DNA of 36,388 nucleotides from assembly GCA_020056225.1 (NCBI GenBank), contig JAGVIE010000004.1:1-36388 (forward strand). The letters run 5' to 3'. The DNA is from Bacteroidota bacterium. Its GTDB lineage: Bacteria > Bacteroidota > Ignavibacteria > UBA10030 > SZUA-254. Below the pieces are notes generated by a model. The model was not told the origin of the DNA. It searched no databases and saw nothing but the letters and a program-made list of their open reading frames with translations. The position numbers were made by a program, and so were the translations under genes. Below are positions 9,427 to 18,480 of the stretch, one piece after another; the stretch's first letter is position 1, and each line of letters opens with the position of its first letter.

Positions 9427-11943
9427 CTAATAGATTCCGCTTGCACTCCCGGATTTCGTAATCTTGATATCCTGTAGTTGAGAAGCTTTTAAACGAATTT
9501 CAAATTGATAATTCCGGTAAGCTCCTATCGGCACCCATGAAAAATTCATCATCCAACAATGAAGATCCCTGCTTATATTTATCTGCGGAATGACGAATTC
9601 CTTGTTGATGATATCATAACCACCATTCATCGAGAACTTCCAGTTTTCTGTAAGATTGAATTCGAGATTCCCGCGCACATTAGACGAACGGTAACGGCTC
9701 GGGGGTACTTTATTTTCCGAATAATCCCATGACAGCGATAGCCGCCAGGGTATACTGAAATCCGGTTCTTCCTCCTGCTTTCTTAATCCGTAATACCCGC
9801 TCACAGGTTTCCGCTGTTCTGTTGAATCGGTAAGAGAAGTCTCTCCGCCTGACTTTTTCTTATCACCTGATAGTGAAGTTGACATGCTGATTGAAAAACT
9901 CTTCATACGGGCAAGCCTGCCCTCTTCATTGATTAAAAACTTATTCACCTTTTTGTAAGTGGAAGGTCCGATCTGTTCCAATTTATAAAGATCGAACACC
10001 GCGCCGCCGCCGATATCGACAATTTTAGCAATGCCTGTTCTGTAATTCACATTTATATCGGAAAATCTTAGACTATCCGCGCTGAAATTGTATGAGATAC
10101 CTGTACTAAGATTTAATAATTGAATTTTTTTGCCTTCCTTTCCTTCCTCAGACGGATCGGTTTTCATCTCGAAATTATTTCCGACACTAAAATTCATCGT
10201 CATCTGTTTAGGCGGCAGATTCTCACCTATAATCTGCTTGGAATACATGAATGAAAGACTCGGAGAGAAGGTATGGCGCATCGCGTTAACTCCGAGTATA
10301 TTGGGCTGAACTATACCGTACACTTTTGTGCTTGCAGAAACTCCCGATGAAAACGTGCCCCGTCTCCCCCACTTCTGGTACTTCTTCGTCAGCAATAATC
10401 CATCATTTACTGTCGGGATGTCATTGTCGGTAAACGACCGCTCATCAGAATAATTCATCGATGGAGAAATTGTAAAATAACCCAGCTTCGGAGAGATATT
10501 GAGGCTGACACCCTGTGAAAGTTTATAAAAACGGTCGAACTCATATTTTTCTGCGGTCTTGACAGTATCTCTTCCGTCTATTTGAACCTTCACGCTATCT
10601 AGTTCTCGTTGAACCTTCGCTTTGTTATTCGTAAAGTTTGCATTATAACTCATCCCGATCATTTCGTACCATGCTGCGTCAGATGAAGAAACCGAATTAC
10701 TTCCAAATCTGAGCGGATAACTTTGACTATGATTGAAACTGATTGAAGGCATCGTTTCATTAATATTTCCATTGATCAGATTCTGGCGCCGTGAAATATT
10801 GACGCTCATACTATTCGGCGTCCCTTCCCACGATTTGGAGAGGGTCGCATTCGATGTAATATCCTGGCTCAAAGCCTGATTGATATCTATAGTATTCTTG
10901 TATGAATTGTTACTTGCGAATGAGAAATTGACGTTCAATCGAGTTGTGGGATTAATCTCTTGATTATGTTGAATATGCGCGTTATATGAGATGTCCTTCC
11001 GGTAATCTTTATCGGATGGATCGCCGATCAACATTTTCCGATATTCACCTGAAAGTCCTCCGGAAAAATAATACCTTAGGTTATATTGATAATTAGATGA
11101 GAGTGCCCAGCTACCCTTGGTGTAAAGATCGGTAACCAGATTTACATCCATGTAATCGTTGATCGCCCAATAATAACCTGCATGCCGTAACAGCCGTCCA
11201 TGCCGTGCGTCTTCAGCAATTGCAGGCGCGATAATACCTGAACGGCGGCCCCCTTTATTCGGGAACACAGCAACAGGAAACCAGAAAACAGGAACATCGG
11301 AAATGTACATATACACAGGCTCTGCGATGACCCTGTCCTGCAATGTAACCTTCATTTTCGGGCTGTAGAAATAAAAGTGAGGATCGGGATTATCACAAGT
11401 AGTATATCTGCCATCCTCTACGAATAAAACACTCTGCTCAACTTTTTTCAGCCGGTCGCCATGATAGAAACCTTCGTCTAATTTCGTATCTGCGATTTGA
11501 ATTCTTCCGCGCTTCGTTTTGAAATTATAGCCTAATTCTTTCCCGTTATAGATTTCTCCCTGATCATTCATAACGGGTGCGCCCAACTGTCTCATCTTCG
11601 TTGTATCAGTACTATCGGGGATACCAAAAGCAGAAAGTATCGATGAATCCCAGTTGATATCGATTCTTGCCGCCTGCAGTTCCATCTTCTGATATTTTAT
11701 CTGGCTATTGGAATAAAGAGCCATCGTTCTCGTTGAAAGAGAATACACGATAGAATCGCTGCTCGAATAATTTACAACCGTATCGACGCCTCCAACAGTC
11801 GATGAGGTATCCTGCAAAGACTGTGTTGTATCTGATTTCGTTATACTACTAATGAACGTGGTCGTATCTTTCGGGGAAATTTCCTGAGCGAATGAATAGG
11901 AGATGAAAAAACAAATAATTGAAGAAAGAATACAGAATCTCAT
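9427..11943 (-). CDS. lptD: LptD/OstA-like outer-membrane lipopolysaccharide assembly protein
   Basis: This is an outer-membrane barrel predicted to insert lipopolysaccharide into the outer leaflet with LptE. I start it at ATG 11943 (838 residues), which gives a classical Sec signal peptide (MRFCILSSII...SYSFA, cut before QE); a GTG at 11973 would add ten residues and overlap the ROK gene. An OstA-like N-terminal part covers about 50-190 (KMELQAARIDINWD, GEIYNGKELGYNFKTKRG). Then comes the LptD-type segment PVFWFPVAVFPNKGGRRSGI near 230-250, and a long barrel of alternating aromatic/polar strands ending at the C-terminus. It is long and divergent from E. coli LptD, as in Bacteroidota. No Shine-Dalgarno is clear. 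It is the last gene of the ddl-rarA run. Confidence 0.85.
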   Translation of the reverse strand: MRFCILSSIICFFISYSFAQEISPKDTTTFISSITKSDTTQSLQDTSSTVGGVDTVVNYSSSDSIVYSLSTRTMALYSNSQIKYQKMELQAARIDINWDSSILSAFGIPDSTDTTKMRQLGAPVMNDQGEIYNGKELGYNFKTKRGRIQIADTKLDEGFYHGDRLKKVEQSVLFVEDGRYTTCDNPDPHFYFYSPKMKVTLQDRVIAEPVYMYISDVPVFWFPVAVFPNKGGRRSGIIAPAIAEDARHGRLLRHAGYYWAINDYMDVNLVTDLYTKGSWALSSNYQYNLRYYFSGGLSGEYRKMLIGDPSDKDYRKDISYNAHIQHNQEINPTTRLNVNFSFASNNSYKNTIDINQALSQDITSNATLSKSWEGTPNSMSVNISRRQNLINGNINETMPSISFNHSQSYPLRFGSNSVSSSDAAWYEMIGMSYNANFTNNKAKVQRELDSVKVQIDGRDTVKTAEKYEFDRFYKLSQGVSLNISPKLGYFTISPSMNYSDERSFTDNDIPTVNDGLLLTKKYQKWGRRGTFSSGVSASTKVYGIVQPNILGVNAMRHTFSPSLSFMYSKQIIGENLPPKQMTMNFSVGNNFEMKTDPSEEGKEGKKIQLLNLSTGISYNFSADSLRFSDINVNYRTGIAKIVDIGGGAVFDLYKLEQIGPSTYKKVNKFLINEEGRLARMKSFSISMSTSLSGDKKKSGGETSLTDSTEQRKPVSGYYGLRKQEEEPDFSIPWRLSLSWDYSENKVPPSRYRSSNVRGNLEFNLTENWKFSMNGGYDIINKEFVIPQINISRDLHCWMMNFSWVPIGAYRNYQFEIRLKASQLQDIKITKSGSASGIY

Positions 11944-11950
11944 GGCAAAT

Positions 11951-12919
11951 TTATAAAACAAGACTTGCCGCACCGACTATTCCCGCATTATTTTCGAGCT
12001 TAGCGCGAATAACACGAACACCCTCCTTGTGGGGCTTCAATATTCGATCTCGTATATTCGCTATAATCGCCTTATATACAAATGCCGGGGCGGCAGAAAC
12101 GCCTCCCCCTATAACGACGACACGCAAATCCAGAACATTCATTATTGAAGAAAGCGCGCAACCTAATAAAGAACCGGCTTCTTCCAAAACTGTAATTGCT
12201 GTGGCGTCGCCTTCTTCTGCCGCTTCAGAAATAATTGCAGGATTGATCTTATCTAACTTTCCGTTAACGAGCAATTCAATTTTCGAAGTCGTTCCATCTC
12301 TTGGCAAGCTTAAAATAATTTCTTTGGTTCTTTGTGAAAGATACCGTTGCCCGATATAGCTTTCGATGCATCCATAATTCCCACAATTGCATCGGTGACC
12401 GTTATAATCGATAGATATATGACCTATCTCTCCTGCGCCGCCGTGCGGACCACGGTAGATTTTCCGATCAAGTATAATACCACCGCCCACACCGGTACCC
12501 CAAATAACAAAGAGGAAATCTTTAAATTCAATACCTGCTCCATATCTCGCTTCTGCCATCGCGGCACAGTTCGCATCGTTCTCAACAAATACCGGAAGTT
12601 TGAATGCCTTTCGTATCTGTTTACCTACATCAACTTTAGTCCAATCGGCAAAATTCGGCGGATGCTGAACTGTCCCATCGGTAAGAGATATTACACCCGG
12701 GGCACCGATACCGATGCCGCTGCATTCCGCAATCTTACGGCGGCCAAGAAGTTCCTGAATGACAAATATCATTTGCTGGATAACAACGGCAGGACCTCTA
12801 TTGGCTTTAGAATCAGCCGACAACTGATCCGGAATATTCCCGTTCTTCTCAACGATCCCTGCTTTTATTGTCGTAGCTCCCAAATCAATTCCTATAGCGA
12901 ATGTTTTTCTTGCATTCAT
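11951..12919 (-). CDS. ROK-family sugar kinase (glucokinase-like)
   Basis: This cytoplasmic kinase is predicted to phosphorylate a hexose with ATP. An N-terminal ATPase phosphate loop is visible as GIDLGATTIKAG, the ROK zinc-binding motif as HRCNCGNYGCIESYIG, with the preceding GEIGHISID histidine, and a second phosphate/adenosine region as VVIGGGVSAAP near the C-terminus. There is no N-terminal DNA-binding domain, so it is an enzyme rather than a ROK repressor. I prefer ATG 12919 (322 residues), because it overlaps the rarA stop as ATGA, a coupling arrangement; ATG 12940 would add seven residues. Glucose is the commonest substrate but N-acetyl sugars are possible. Confidence 0.88.
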   Translation of the reverse strand: MNARKTFAIGIDLGATTIKAGIVEKNGNIPDQLSADSKANRGPAVVIQQMIFVIQELLGRRKIAECSGIGIGAPGVISLTDGTVQHPPNFADWTKVDVGKQIRKAFKLPVFVENDANCAAMAEARYGAGIEFKDFLFVIWGTGVGGGIILDRKIYRGPHGGAGEIGHISIDYNGHRCNCGNYGCIESYIGQRYLSQRTKEIILSLPRDGTTSKIELLVNGKLDKINPAIISEAAEEGDATAITVLEEAGSLLGCALSSIMNVLDLRVVVIGGGVSAAPAFVYKAIIANIRDRILKPHKEGVRVIRAKLENNAGIVGAASLVL

Positions 12920-14259
12920 CTTTTTCTGTTTCTCCACCATTGGTTGAGTCGTTCATGAATTATTTTTTCTTCTCCCTCGTCAGTCGGGGAATAATATATT
13001 TTCTCCCGAAGCTCATCAGGGAGATATTGTTGTTCGATAAAATGATTCTTAAAACTATGCCCGTACTTATATTCTTTTCCGTAATCGAGTTCCTTCATTA
13101 ATTTGGTCGGGGCATTACGTAAATGCAAAGGTACAGGAAAATGACCCAATTTTCTTACGTCAGCAAGTGCGTTCTCGATTGCCATATAAGAAGCGTTGCT
13201 CTTCGGTGCGGATGCAAGATAAGCGGCTGTTTGTGCGAGAATAATACGCGCTTCTGGCATTCCGATATAATCGATTGCTGTAAAACAAGATGTTGCCAGA
13301 TTCAGCGCCTGCGGATCGGCATTCCCAATATCTTCGGATGCAAGAACAATCATACGACGGGCGATAAACTTCGGATCTTCTCCGCCCTCGAGCATTCGCG
13401 CCATCCAATATACAGCCGCATCGGGATCGCACCCCCTCATGCTTTTAATAAATGCAGAAATGATATTGTAATGTTCTTCACCGCTCTTGTCGTATTTCAA
13501 ATACCGCCGCTGAAACGCTTCCTCGATATGGCGTATCGTTACGACTCTCTTGCCAGATTTCTCCGGCTTAACCAAACGGAGAGATGTTTCCAATCCGTTC
13601 AATACGATTCTCGCATCACCGCCTGCAAGAAGCATTAATACATCGCGCTCATTTTTTTCAATCTGTATTTGTTGTGATTTCAGAATTAGATCGTTTTCTA
13701 TAGCTCCGCTTATGATCGTGTTTAATTGATCGGCTCCCAGCGGCTCCAGCACATAGACGAGACATCTGGAAAGCAATGGCGAGATCACTTCGAATGATGG
13801 ATTTTCAGTAGTAGCACCGATCAGGATAATAACTCCATCTTCAACACTATGAAGGAGTGCATCTTGCTGTGCTTTATTGAAACGGTGTATCTCATCTATG
13901 AAAAGGATGGTTTTCTTATTCAGCCGTGAACGGTTTATCTCGGCGCGCTCAATGACTTTCCGAACTTCCTGAACACCGGATGAAACTGCGTTAAGCTGAA
14001 AAAAATCCGCTTGTGTTTGGCTCGCAAGGATTCGGGCAAGAGTAGTTTTACCGCATCCAGGCGGTCCCCAAAATATCATTGAAGGAACTTCATCCTTCTC
14101 TATCAACATTCGCAGAGGTTTGCCGTTACCAAGAAGATGTTCCTGACCAACGAACTTATCCATCGACATCGGGCGCATCCTCTCGGCAAGAGGGACAAAT
14201 GACGGGTGGGTTGCCTGTCGATTAATTTTGTTTTGTTGATCGAATAATTCCATTGGCAT
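12916..14259 (-). CDS. rarA: Replication-associated recombination protein A (AAA+ ATPase, MgsA/WRNIP1 family)
   Basis: This AAA+ ATPase acts at stalled replication forks, related to clamp-loader subunits. At 447 residues it has the family length, with the N-terminal RarA sequence PLAERMRPMSMDKFVGQEHLLG (positions about 23-44), Walker A GPPGCGKT (65-72), Walker B ILFIDEIHRFNKAQQD (118-133) and sensor-1 ILIGATTENPSFE. The C-terminal part has the RarA tetramer and MgsA motifs, e.g. SMRGCDPDAAVYWMARMLEG and LASEDIGNADPQAL. Its stop overlaps the start of the ROK kinase. The 88 bases upstream to the FtsB-like gene hold no gene. Confidence 0.96.
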   Translation of the reverse strand: MPMELFDQQNKINRQATHPSFVPLAERMRPMSMDKFVGQEHLLGNGKPLRMLIEKDEVPSMIFWGPPGCGKTTLARILASQTQADFFQLNAVSSGVQEVRKVIERAEINRSRLNKKTILFIDEIHRFNKAQQDALLHSVEDGVIILIGATTENPSFEVISPLLSRCLVYVLEPLGADQLNTIISGAIENDLILKSQQIQIEKNERDVLMLLAGGDARIVLNGLETSLRLVKPEKSGKRVVTIRHIEEAFQRRYLKYDKSGEEHYNIISAFIKSMRGCDPDAAVYWMARMLEGGEDPKFIARRMIVLASEDIGNADPQALNLATSCFTAIDYIGMPEARIILAQTAAYLASAPKSNASYMAIENALADVRKLGHFPVPLHLRNAPTKLMKELDYGKEYKYGHSFKNHFIEQQYLPDELREKIYYSPTDEGEEKIIHERLNQWWRNRKR

Positions 14260-14347
14260 TAGGCGTTGTAAGATTTAAAAAATTGGCGCCCAGCCCGGGT
14301 CGAATCCTTACGCTGAATCGATAAGCTTTTCATATTGGAGATCAATA

Positions 14348-14689
14348 CTATCGTTGCTCTTTCTTCACCTTATATACGGTCTCACCATCTTTGATCATAC
14401 CGTACTTTTCCCGGGCAACTTTTTCAATCGCCTTCGGATCAGAATCCAGCGCTTTCGATTCTTGTTGTAACCGGCGCTGTTCAATTTGAGCTTGTTGAAT
14501 CTTCTGTAACATCTCCCGCTTCTCGTTTTCCAGTGTATAACGCTGGAGAATCCCTTTATTGCTGAAAATGATAAACGATAACGCAGGCAGGGCTATAATC
14601 AGTGTGATGACCACGCTTTTCTTTCTCATCGCCTTCTTGAACCAGCCGCTTAACTTCGGTTGGGATTTTCGGTAATATTGATTATCCAT
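14348..14689 (-). CDS. FtsB/DivIC-family septum formation initiator
   Basis: This small bitopic division protein of 113 residues has a basic cytoplasmic N-terminus, one membrane segment at about residues 28-46 (VVITLIIALPALSFIIF), a leucine/glutamine-rich coiled coil (about 50-85) and the family-typical end IEKVAREKYGMIKDGETVYKV. In studied bacteria FtsB/DivIC forms a complex with FtsL and FtsQ/DivIB at the division site. Its place after ddl, a cell-wall precursor gene, fits a division and wall cluster. FtsL and DivIC are hard to separate by sequence, so no symbol is given. Confidence 0.85.
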   Translation of the reverse strand: MDNQYYRKSQPKLSGWFKKAMRKKSVVITLIIALPALSFIIFSNKGILQRYTLENEKREMLQKIQQAQIEQRRLQQESKALDSDPKAIEKVAREKYGMIKDGETVYKVKKEQR

Positions 14690-14740
14690 GGTAAAAAAAT
14701 TTAAGATATATTTAGATAGAAATCAAATTATAAGTGATAT

Positions 14741-15883
14741 CTATTTGTACCATTCTTTTTTCGGTTTAAAGGATGTCTGGAGATTGTTTTTCTCTCGATA
14801 TTTCTCGATTGCGAGCGTAATCAAACGGTCAAGCAAGCCGGAAAATACGATACCCGATGCCTCCCATAATTTAGGATACATGCTAATGGAAGTAAAACCG
14901 GGGATAGTGTTGATTTCGCTGAGATAAATTTTGTTAGTTCGTCTGTCTACAAGAAAATCTATACGTGCCATGCCTGCGCAATCGATGGCTTTAAATCCAC
15001 GGGCAGCAAAATCCTTTATCATACCGATCATCTCATTCTTCATCCGGGCAGGAATAATCGATTCAGATTTACCATCAACATACTTCGCATCGTAATCATA
15101 AAATTCGTTTGATGAGATTATCTCACCGGGGATTGATACAATTGGATTATCATTGCCGAGTACGCTGATTTCTATCTCACGCGCATTTTCAACACTCTTT
15201 TCAATAAGAATCTTCCTGTCATATTTTGCGGCAATTTGAATTGCTTTGATAAGGAGTTTTCGGTTGCTCGCTTTCGAGATGCCAACACTCGATCCCATAT
15301 TTGCCGGCTTAATGAAACACGGGTAACCGATTTTCTGTTCGATCAATCTAATAAATTTCTGACTACGTTTCATAAATTCCGTTTTCAAGAACCAGATGTA
15401 CGGTGTTACGGGAATATCCGCGTGCTTGCACAGTTGTTTTGTAATTACCTTGTCCATTCCAACAGATGAACTGAGAACTCCGGCTCCTACATATGGAATT
15501 GATGCCAGCTCGAATAAACCCTGTATAGTGCCATCCTCACCGAATGTTCCGTGAAGAACGGGAAATACCACGTCGAGTTTTTTTCCGTTGGCTCTGATGG
15601 AACGTTTATTTATTTCAACCAAATATCTTTTAGCGGGATCGGGAAGTAATATCTTCTCGGGAATTTTATTAAGGCGATTCCCTGTTTTCATCCATCTAAG
15701 CACATCGGGAAAGCTAACCCACTTTCCTTCCGGTGTGATTCCGATTGGTATTACATCGTACTTATTCTTATCTAGTGCGTTGATAATCGATGTGGCTGAG
15801 ACAAGTGACACTTCGTGTTCAGCCGAACGCCCGCCAAAGATTACACCGATTCTTATTTTTCGCTTTTGGATTTTCGCTTTCAT
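14741..15883 (-). CDS. ddl: D-alanine--D-alanine ligase
   Basis: This ATP-grasp enzyme makes D-Ala-D-Ala for peptidoglycan. The 380-residue protein opens with the D-Ala site [19 protein letters not shown] (residues 12-30) and contains [20 protein letters not shown] near 110, the ATP-grasp segment [17 protein letters not shown] near 195, and the metal-binding end ARIDFLVD with [18 protein letters not shown] near 325-345. The length and the LHGTFGEDG form match the longer Ddl class. The start overlaps the stop of the upstream aldolase gene as ATGA, so translation is probably coupled. Confidence 0.97.
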   Translation of the reverse strand: MKAKIQKRKIRIGVIFGGRSAEHEVSLVSATSIINALDKNKYDVIPIGITPEGKWVSFPDVLRWMKTGNRLNKIPEKILLPDPAKRYLVEINKRSIRANGKKLDVVFPVLHGTFGEDGTIQGLFELASIPYVGAGVLSSSVGMDKVITKQLCKHADIPVTPYIWFLKTEFMKRSQKFIRLIEQKIGYPCFIKPANMGSSVGISKASNRKLLIKAIQIAAKYDRKILIEKSVENAREIEISVLGNDNPIVSIPGEIISSNEFYDYDAKYVDGKSESIIPARMKNEMIGMIKDFAARGFKAIDCAGMARIDFLVDRRTNKIYLSEINTIPGFTSISMYPKLWEASGIVFSGLLDRLITLAIEKYREKNNLQTSFKPKKEWYK

Positions 15884-16656
15884 GTATTCAGCATTTTTCG
15901 TACAAGTTCTCTGATGTCTTCAGTTGATGTTGAAGGTACGGATTTTTCTTCATCAGAGCAACTCGTCTCACATGCGATCTTGTTTGCAAAATCTTTGCCG
16001 TACGATTGTTGGCTGATTGCACGAAGTTTTTCAATGTCTTCCGGTGAAAGCGGCTTCTCTCCACCTAACATTCGCGCAACGAAGGTAATGTGTGCTGCAT
16101 GTTCAACTTTTTCCATCTTGAAATAAGCATCCAACAAATCTTTCCCGTAAGTTACTACACCATGATTGGAAAGCAAAATGGCATCAGCCACCTTAACAAA
16201 AGGTGCCAAAGAATTTGCGACTTCTTCTGTTGAAGGTGTTGCGTATTCTGCAAGAGGGATTGCGCCAAGACCAATTACGACTTCCGGGAACAAACATTCA
16301 TTTAGTGGCTGACGGGCAGTCGCAAAACCGGTTGCATAAGGTGGATGAGCGTGAACAACTGCATTGACATCAGAACGCTGCGAATAAATGTAAAGGTGCA
16401 TACCGATTTCAGTAGAAGGATGATGGATGATGGATGATTGAGGATTTTGGGTTGTTGACGGATTGCCATCATTATCAACTTCGACAAGATCATTTTCCGT
16501 TACCATGCCCTTATTGATGGCGGTACGAGTGGTGACTATGTTCCCATTCTCAAGCCGGACGCTTACGTTGCCATCCGTTGTGGTGACGAATCGGTTCGCA
16601 TAAAGACGATGGCAGATTTCGATTAACTGTTCGTTATTTTGATTTTTATTTTCCAT
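15880..16656 (-). CDS. Class II aldolase/adducin-family protein (fuculose-phosphate aldolase-like)
   Basis: This zinc-dependent aldolase or related enzyme has 258 residues. The metal site is complete: H102 and H104 in [11 protein letters not shown] and H165 in [13 protein letters not shown], with E83 in PSTEIGMH at the position of the catalytic Glu of E. coli FucA. GNVSVRL at 30-36 is the usual substrate-phosphate loop. The substrate is unknown; L-fuculose-phosphate, ribulose-phosphate or methylthioribulose-phosphate type reactions are all found in the family. Residues 66-80 ([15 protein letters not shown]) look like a short low-complexity insertion encoded partly by a tandem heptamer. After the core there is a Ser/Glu/Cys-rich C-terminal tail. 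The stop overlaps ddl, which is odd company for a sugar aldolase. Confidence 0.87.
   Translation of the reverse strand: MENKNQNNEQLIEICHRLYANRFVTTTDGNVSVRLENGNIVTTRTAINKGMVTENDLVEVDNDGNPSTTQNPQSSIIHHPSTEIGMHLYIYSQRSDVNAVVHAHPPYATGFATARQPLNECLFPEVVIGLGAIPLAEYATPSTEEVANSLAPFVKVADAILLSNHGVVTYGKDLLDAYFKMEKVEHAAHITFVARMLGGEKPLSPEDIEKLRAISQQSYGKDFANKIACETSCSDEEKSVPSTSTEDIRELVRKMLNT
16418..16438. repeat. Three tandem GGATGAT heptamers inside the aldolase gene
   Basis: Three exact copies of a 7-base unit are followed by a partial variant. Seven is not a multiple of three, so copy-number change would shift the aldolase reading frame. Confidence 0.85.
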
Positions 16657-16676
16657 CAGCTTGAAAGACAGTAAAG

Positions 16677-17138
16677 TTATTCCTCAATATCGAAAACATA
16701 TTTGGGATCATACGATACATCATATTTTTTAAGAAACGATATGTACTCTTCTTTAAATGTTCGTTTCCTATGGTGTTCTTGTTGTTCTTTAATATAATGA
16801 ATTACTTCATCCAATTGAGAGTGTGAGTATGAAAAAGCTCCATACCCCTCCTGCCATTGGAATTTTGTTTTGAGGAATATTTTCTCATTGATCCATTTCG
16901 ATGAATTCGCTTTCAGATCGCGGACTAATTCGGATAGTGATATATCAGGTTTCATGCCGATAAGGATATGAATATGATCGGGCATTGTGTTAATGGCGAG
17001 AAGTTTATGATCTTTATTTTGAATTATACCGGCAATGTATTTGTGCAATTCTTCACGCCATTCTTTTTGGATGAGAGATGCTCGCTGTTTAACTGAGAAT
17101 ACAATGTGAATATATAATTGTGTAAATGTATTTGCCAT
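16677..17138 (-). mobile_element. Y1 HUH transposase of the IS200/REP-associated (RAYT) type
   Basis: This is a single-strand DNA transposase of the Y1 (PF01797-like) family, 153 residues long, which is complete for IS200-type TnpA. The HUH metal motif is H55-I-H57 in MPDHIHILIG, and the presumed catalytic tyrosine is Y115 in VIHYIKEQQEHH. WQEGYGAFSYSHSQLDEV is the conserved stretch before it. No accessory TnpB is adjacent. Clear palindromic repeats with the cores CCTAACGG and CCCTACGGGG lie upstream within 300 bases, the arrangement of REP-associated tyrosine transposases, which are domesticated single-copy relatives. The ribosome-binding sequence AGGAG is inside the first palindrome. It could also be a plain IS200 copy; exact ends were not found. 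Confidence 0.9.
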
Positions 17139-17148
17139 ATTTTATATC

Positions 17149-17215
17149 GCTCCTAACGGAGCTTGTTTCTCTGTCTTTTTTTACTTTCTATAAACATTCA
17201 GCCCCTACGGGGCTG
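17149..17215. repeat. Composite REP-like unit A (two palindromes)
   Basis: The first palindrome is GCTCC-TAAC-GGAGC at 17149-17162, the second CAGCCCC-TAC-GGGGCTG at 17199-17215. Between them is a T/C-rich spacer ending in TCTATAAACATT. The same order, spacing and TCTATAAACATT motif recur in unit B. It lies immediately upstream of the Y1 transposase start. Confidence 0.8.
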
Positions 17216-17264
17216 CCACAAAATTGGTCAATGTTGTAAATTTTATTCTTCCCGAAGATGATCC

Positions 17265-17329
17265 CCCTCCAAACGGAGCTTCGCCTCTTTTCTTCCTCAA
17301 TCTATAAACATTTATCCCCTACGGGGATA
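17265..17329. repeat. Composite REP-like unit B (two palindromes)
   Basis: The first palindrome is degenerate, CTCC-AAAC-GGAG at 17267-17278; the second is TATCCCC-TAC-GGGGATA at 17313-17329. Its spacer also ends in TCTATAAACATT. This is a direct, diverged copy of unit A about 115 bases away. Confidence 0.8.
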
Positions 17330-17361
17330 GTATATTCTTCTATAGAACTATCATCTCGTTA

Positions 17362-17374
17362 GTCCCGTAGGGAC
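17362..17374. repeat. REP-like palindrome, inverted orientation
   Basis: GTCCC-GTA-GGGAC followed by GATAT. Read on the other strand it is ATATC-GTCCC-TAC-GGGAC, matching the head sequence ATATCGC of the palindrome next to the transposase. Confidence 0.75.
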
Positions 17375-17411
17375 GATATGTATATAGATCATCAAATAAC
17401 ATTTCGAGATA

Positions 17412-17424
17412 GCTCCGTAGGAGC
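17412..17424. repeat. REP-like palindrome, inverted orientation
   Basis: GCTCC-GTA-GGAGC followed by GATATT. Read on the other strand, ATATCGCTCCTACGGAGCT closely matches unit A's ATATCGCTCCTAACGGAGCT. It ends ten bases before the asd stop codon, so it sits in the 3' region of the asd transcript. Confidence 0.78.
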
Positions 17425-17433
17425 GATATTGTT

Positions 17434-18435
17434 TTAAATTTTAAATTGTTTAATCCATTCCTCCGCGATCTGCACGGCATTTGTCGCTGCGCCTTTGCGG
17501 AGATTATCGGAAACTATCCAGAAATTCAAACCATTTGCTATCGTCTCATCGCGACGGATTCTGCCAACGAAGACGTCATCTTTCTCATGCGACCAGATGG
17601 GCATTGGATAAATACTTTTTGCAACATCATCCTGAATTGCGACTCCCGGAGCTTTGCCTAAGGCATCCAATACTTCCAGAAGACTAAATGGTTTTTCAAA
17701 TTCAACATTCACCGATTCGCTGTGCCCGCCTGTAACAGGCACACGAACACAAGTGGCAGTTACTTTAATCGAATCATCACCCATAATCTTTTTTGTTTCA
17801 TTGACCATCTTCACTTCTTCTTTAGTATAACCTCCGTCAACAAAGACATCAATCTGCGGAAGAACATTGTACGCGATCGGGTGAGGAAATTTCTTTTCAA
17901 CATTTGTTCTTTTTGCCAGCTCTCCCTCAAGCTGGTCTACAGCTTTCTTCCCTGCACCGGTTATTCCTTGATAGGTTGATACAACGATACGTTTAATCTT
18001 CCATCTATCGTGAAGCGGTTTTAGAGCAACAACCATCTGGATAGTTGAGCAGTTCGGGTTAGCTATAATTCCTTTATGTTTCAAGATATCTTGTGGATTA
18101 ACCTCCGGTACAACAAGTGGTACATCTTGTTCCATCCGAAATGCACTACTGTTATCAATCACCAAAGCACCCGCTTTGACGGCATGAGGCGCAAATTCTT
18201 TACTGATCGCTCCGCCCGCGGAAAATAATGCTATATCTATTCCTTTAAAACTTTCCTTCGTCAATTTGTCGACATCAACCGGCTTACCGTTAAAAACGAT
18301 TGTTGTCCCTGCCGACTTTGCTGAAGCAAACAGTCGAAGTTTTTCTACAGGAAATTTTCTTTCTTCGAGAACTTGAATCATCTTTCTTCCAACAAGTCCG
18401 GTTGCGCCTACAACAGCTACTTGATATTGTTTCAT
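17434..18435 (-). CDS. asd: Aspartate-semialdehyde dehydrogenase
   Basis: This enzyme reduces aspartyl-phosphate with NADPH to aspartate semialdehyde, the branch point to lysine/diaminopimelate, threonine and methionine. The 333-residue protein has the N-terminal Rossmann loop VAVVGATGLVGRKMIQVLEE, the active-site cysteine C129 in ANPNCSTIQMV, STYQGITGAGKKAV near 155 and the substrate-binding VTGGHSESVNVEF near 240, which includes the active-site histidine. The length and motifs match the common Gram-negative/Gram-positive short form. It lies 45 bases below the M50 protease stop in the same direction and is followed by the REP-like repeats. Confidence 0.97.
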   Translation of the reverse strand: MKQYQVAVVGATGLVGRKMIQVLEERKFPVEKLRLFASAKSAGTTIVFNGKPVDVDKLTKESFKGIDIALFSAGGAISKEFAPHAVKAGALVIDNSSAFRMEQDVPLVVPEVNPQDILKHKGIIANPNCSTIQMVVALKPLHDRWKIKRIVVSTYQGITGAGKKAVDQLEGELAKRTNVEKKFPHPIAYNVLPQIDVFVDGGYTKEEVKMVNETKKIMGDDSIKVTATCVRVPVTGGHSESVNVEFEKPFSLLEVLDALGKAPGVAIQDDVAKSIYPMPIWSHEKDDVFVGRIRRDETIANGLNFWIVSDNLRKGAATNAVQIAEEWIKQFKI

Positions 18436-18480
18436 TGGCAGATTGAATTATTGATCGATTGAATAATTGTTAATCATATT

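Noticed and set aside
12347-12958. Rightward 203-residue open frame
   Set aside because: It is antisense to the ROK kinase, which has clear motifs on the other strand.
14282-14312. tRNA fragment in the gap before rarA
   Set aside because: A GGGTCGAATCC stretch resembles a T arm, but no acceptor or anticodon arm can be built around it.
17149-17424. CRISPR array
   Set aside because: The repeats are short palindromes of differing sequence with irregular spacing and mixed orientation; no cas gene is present.
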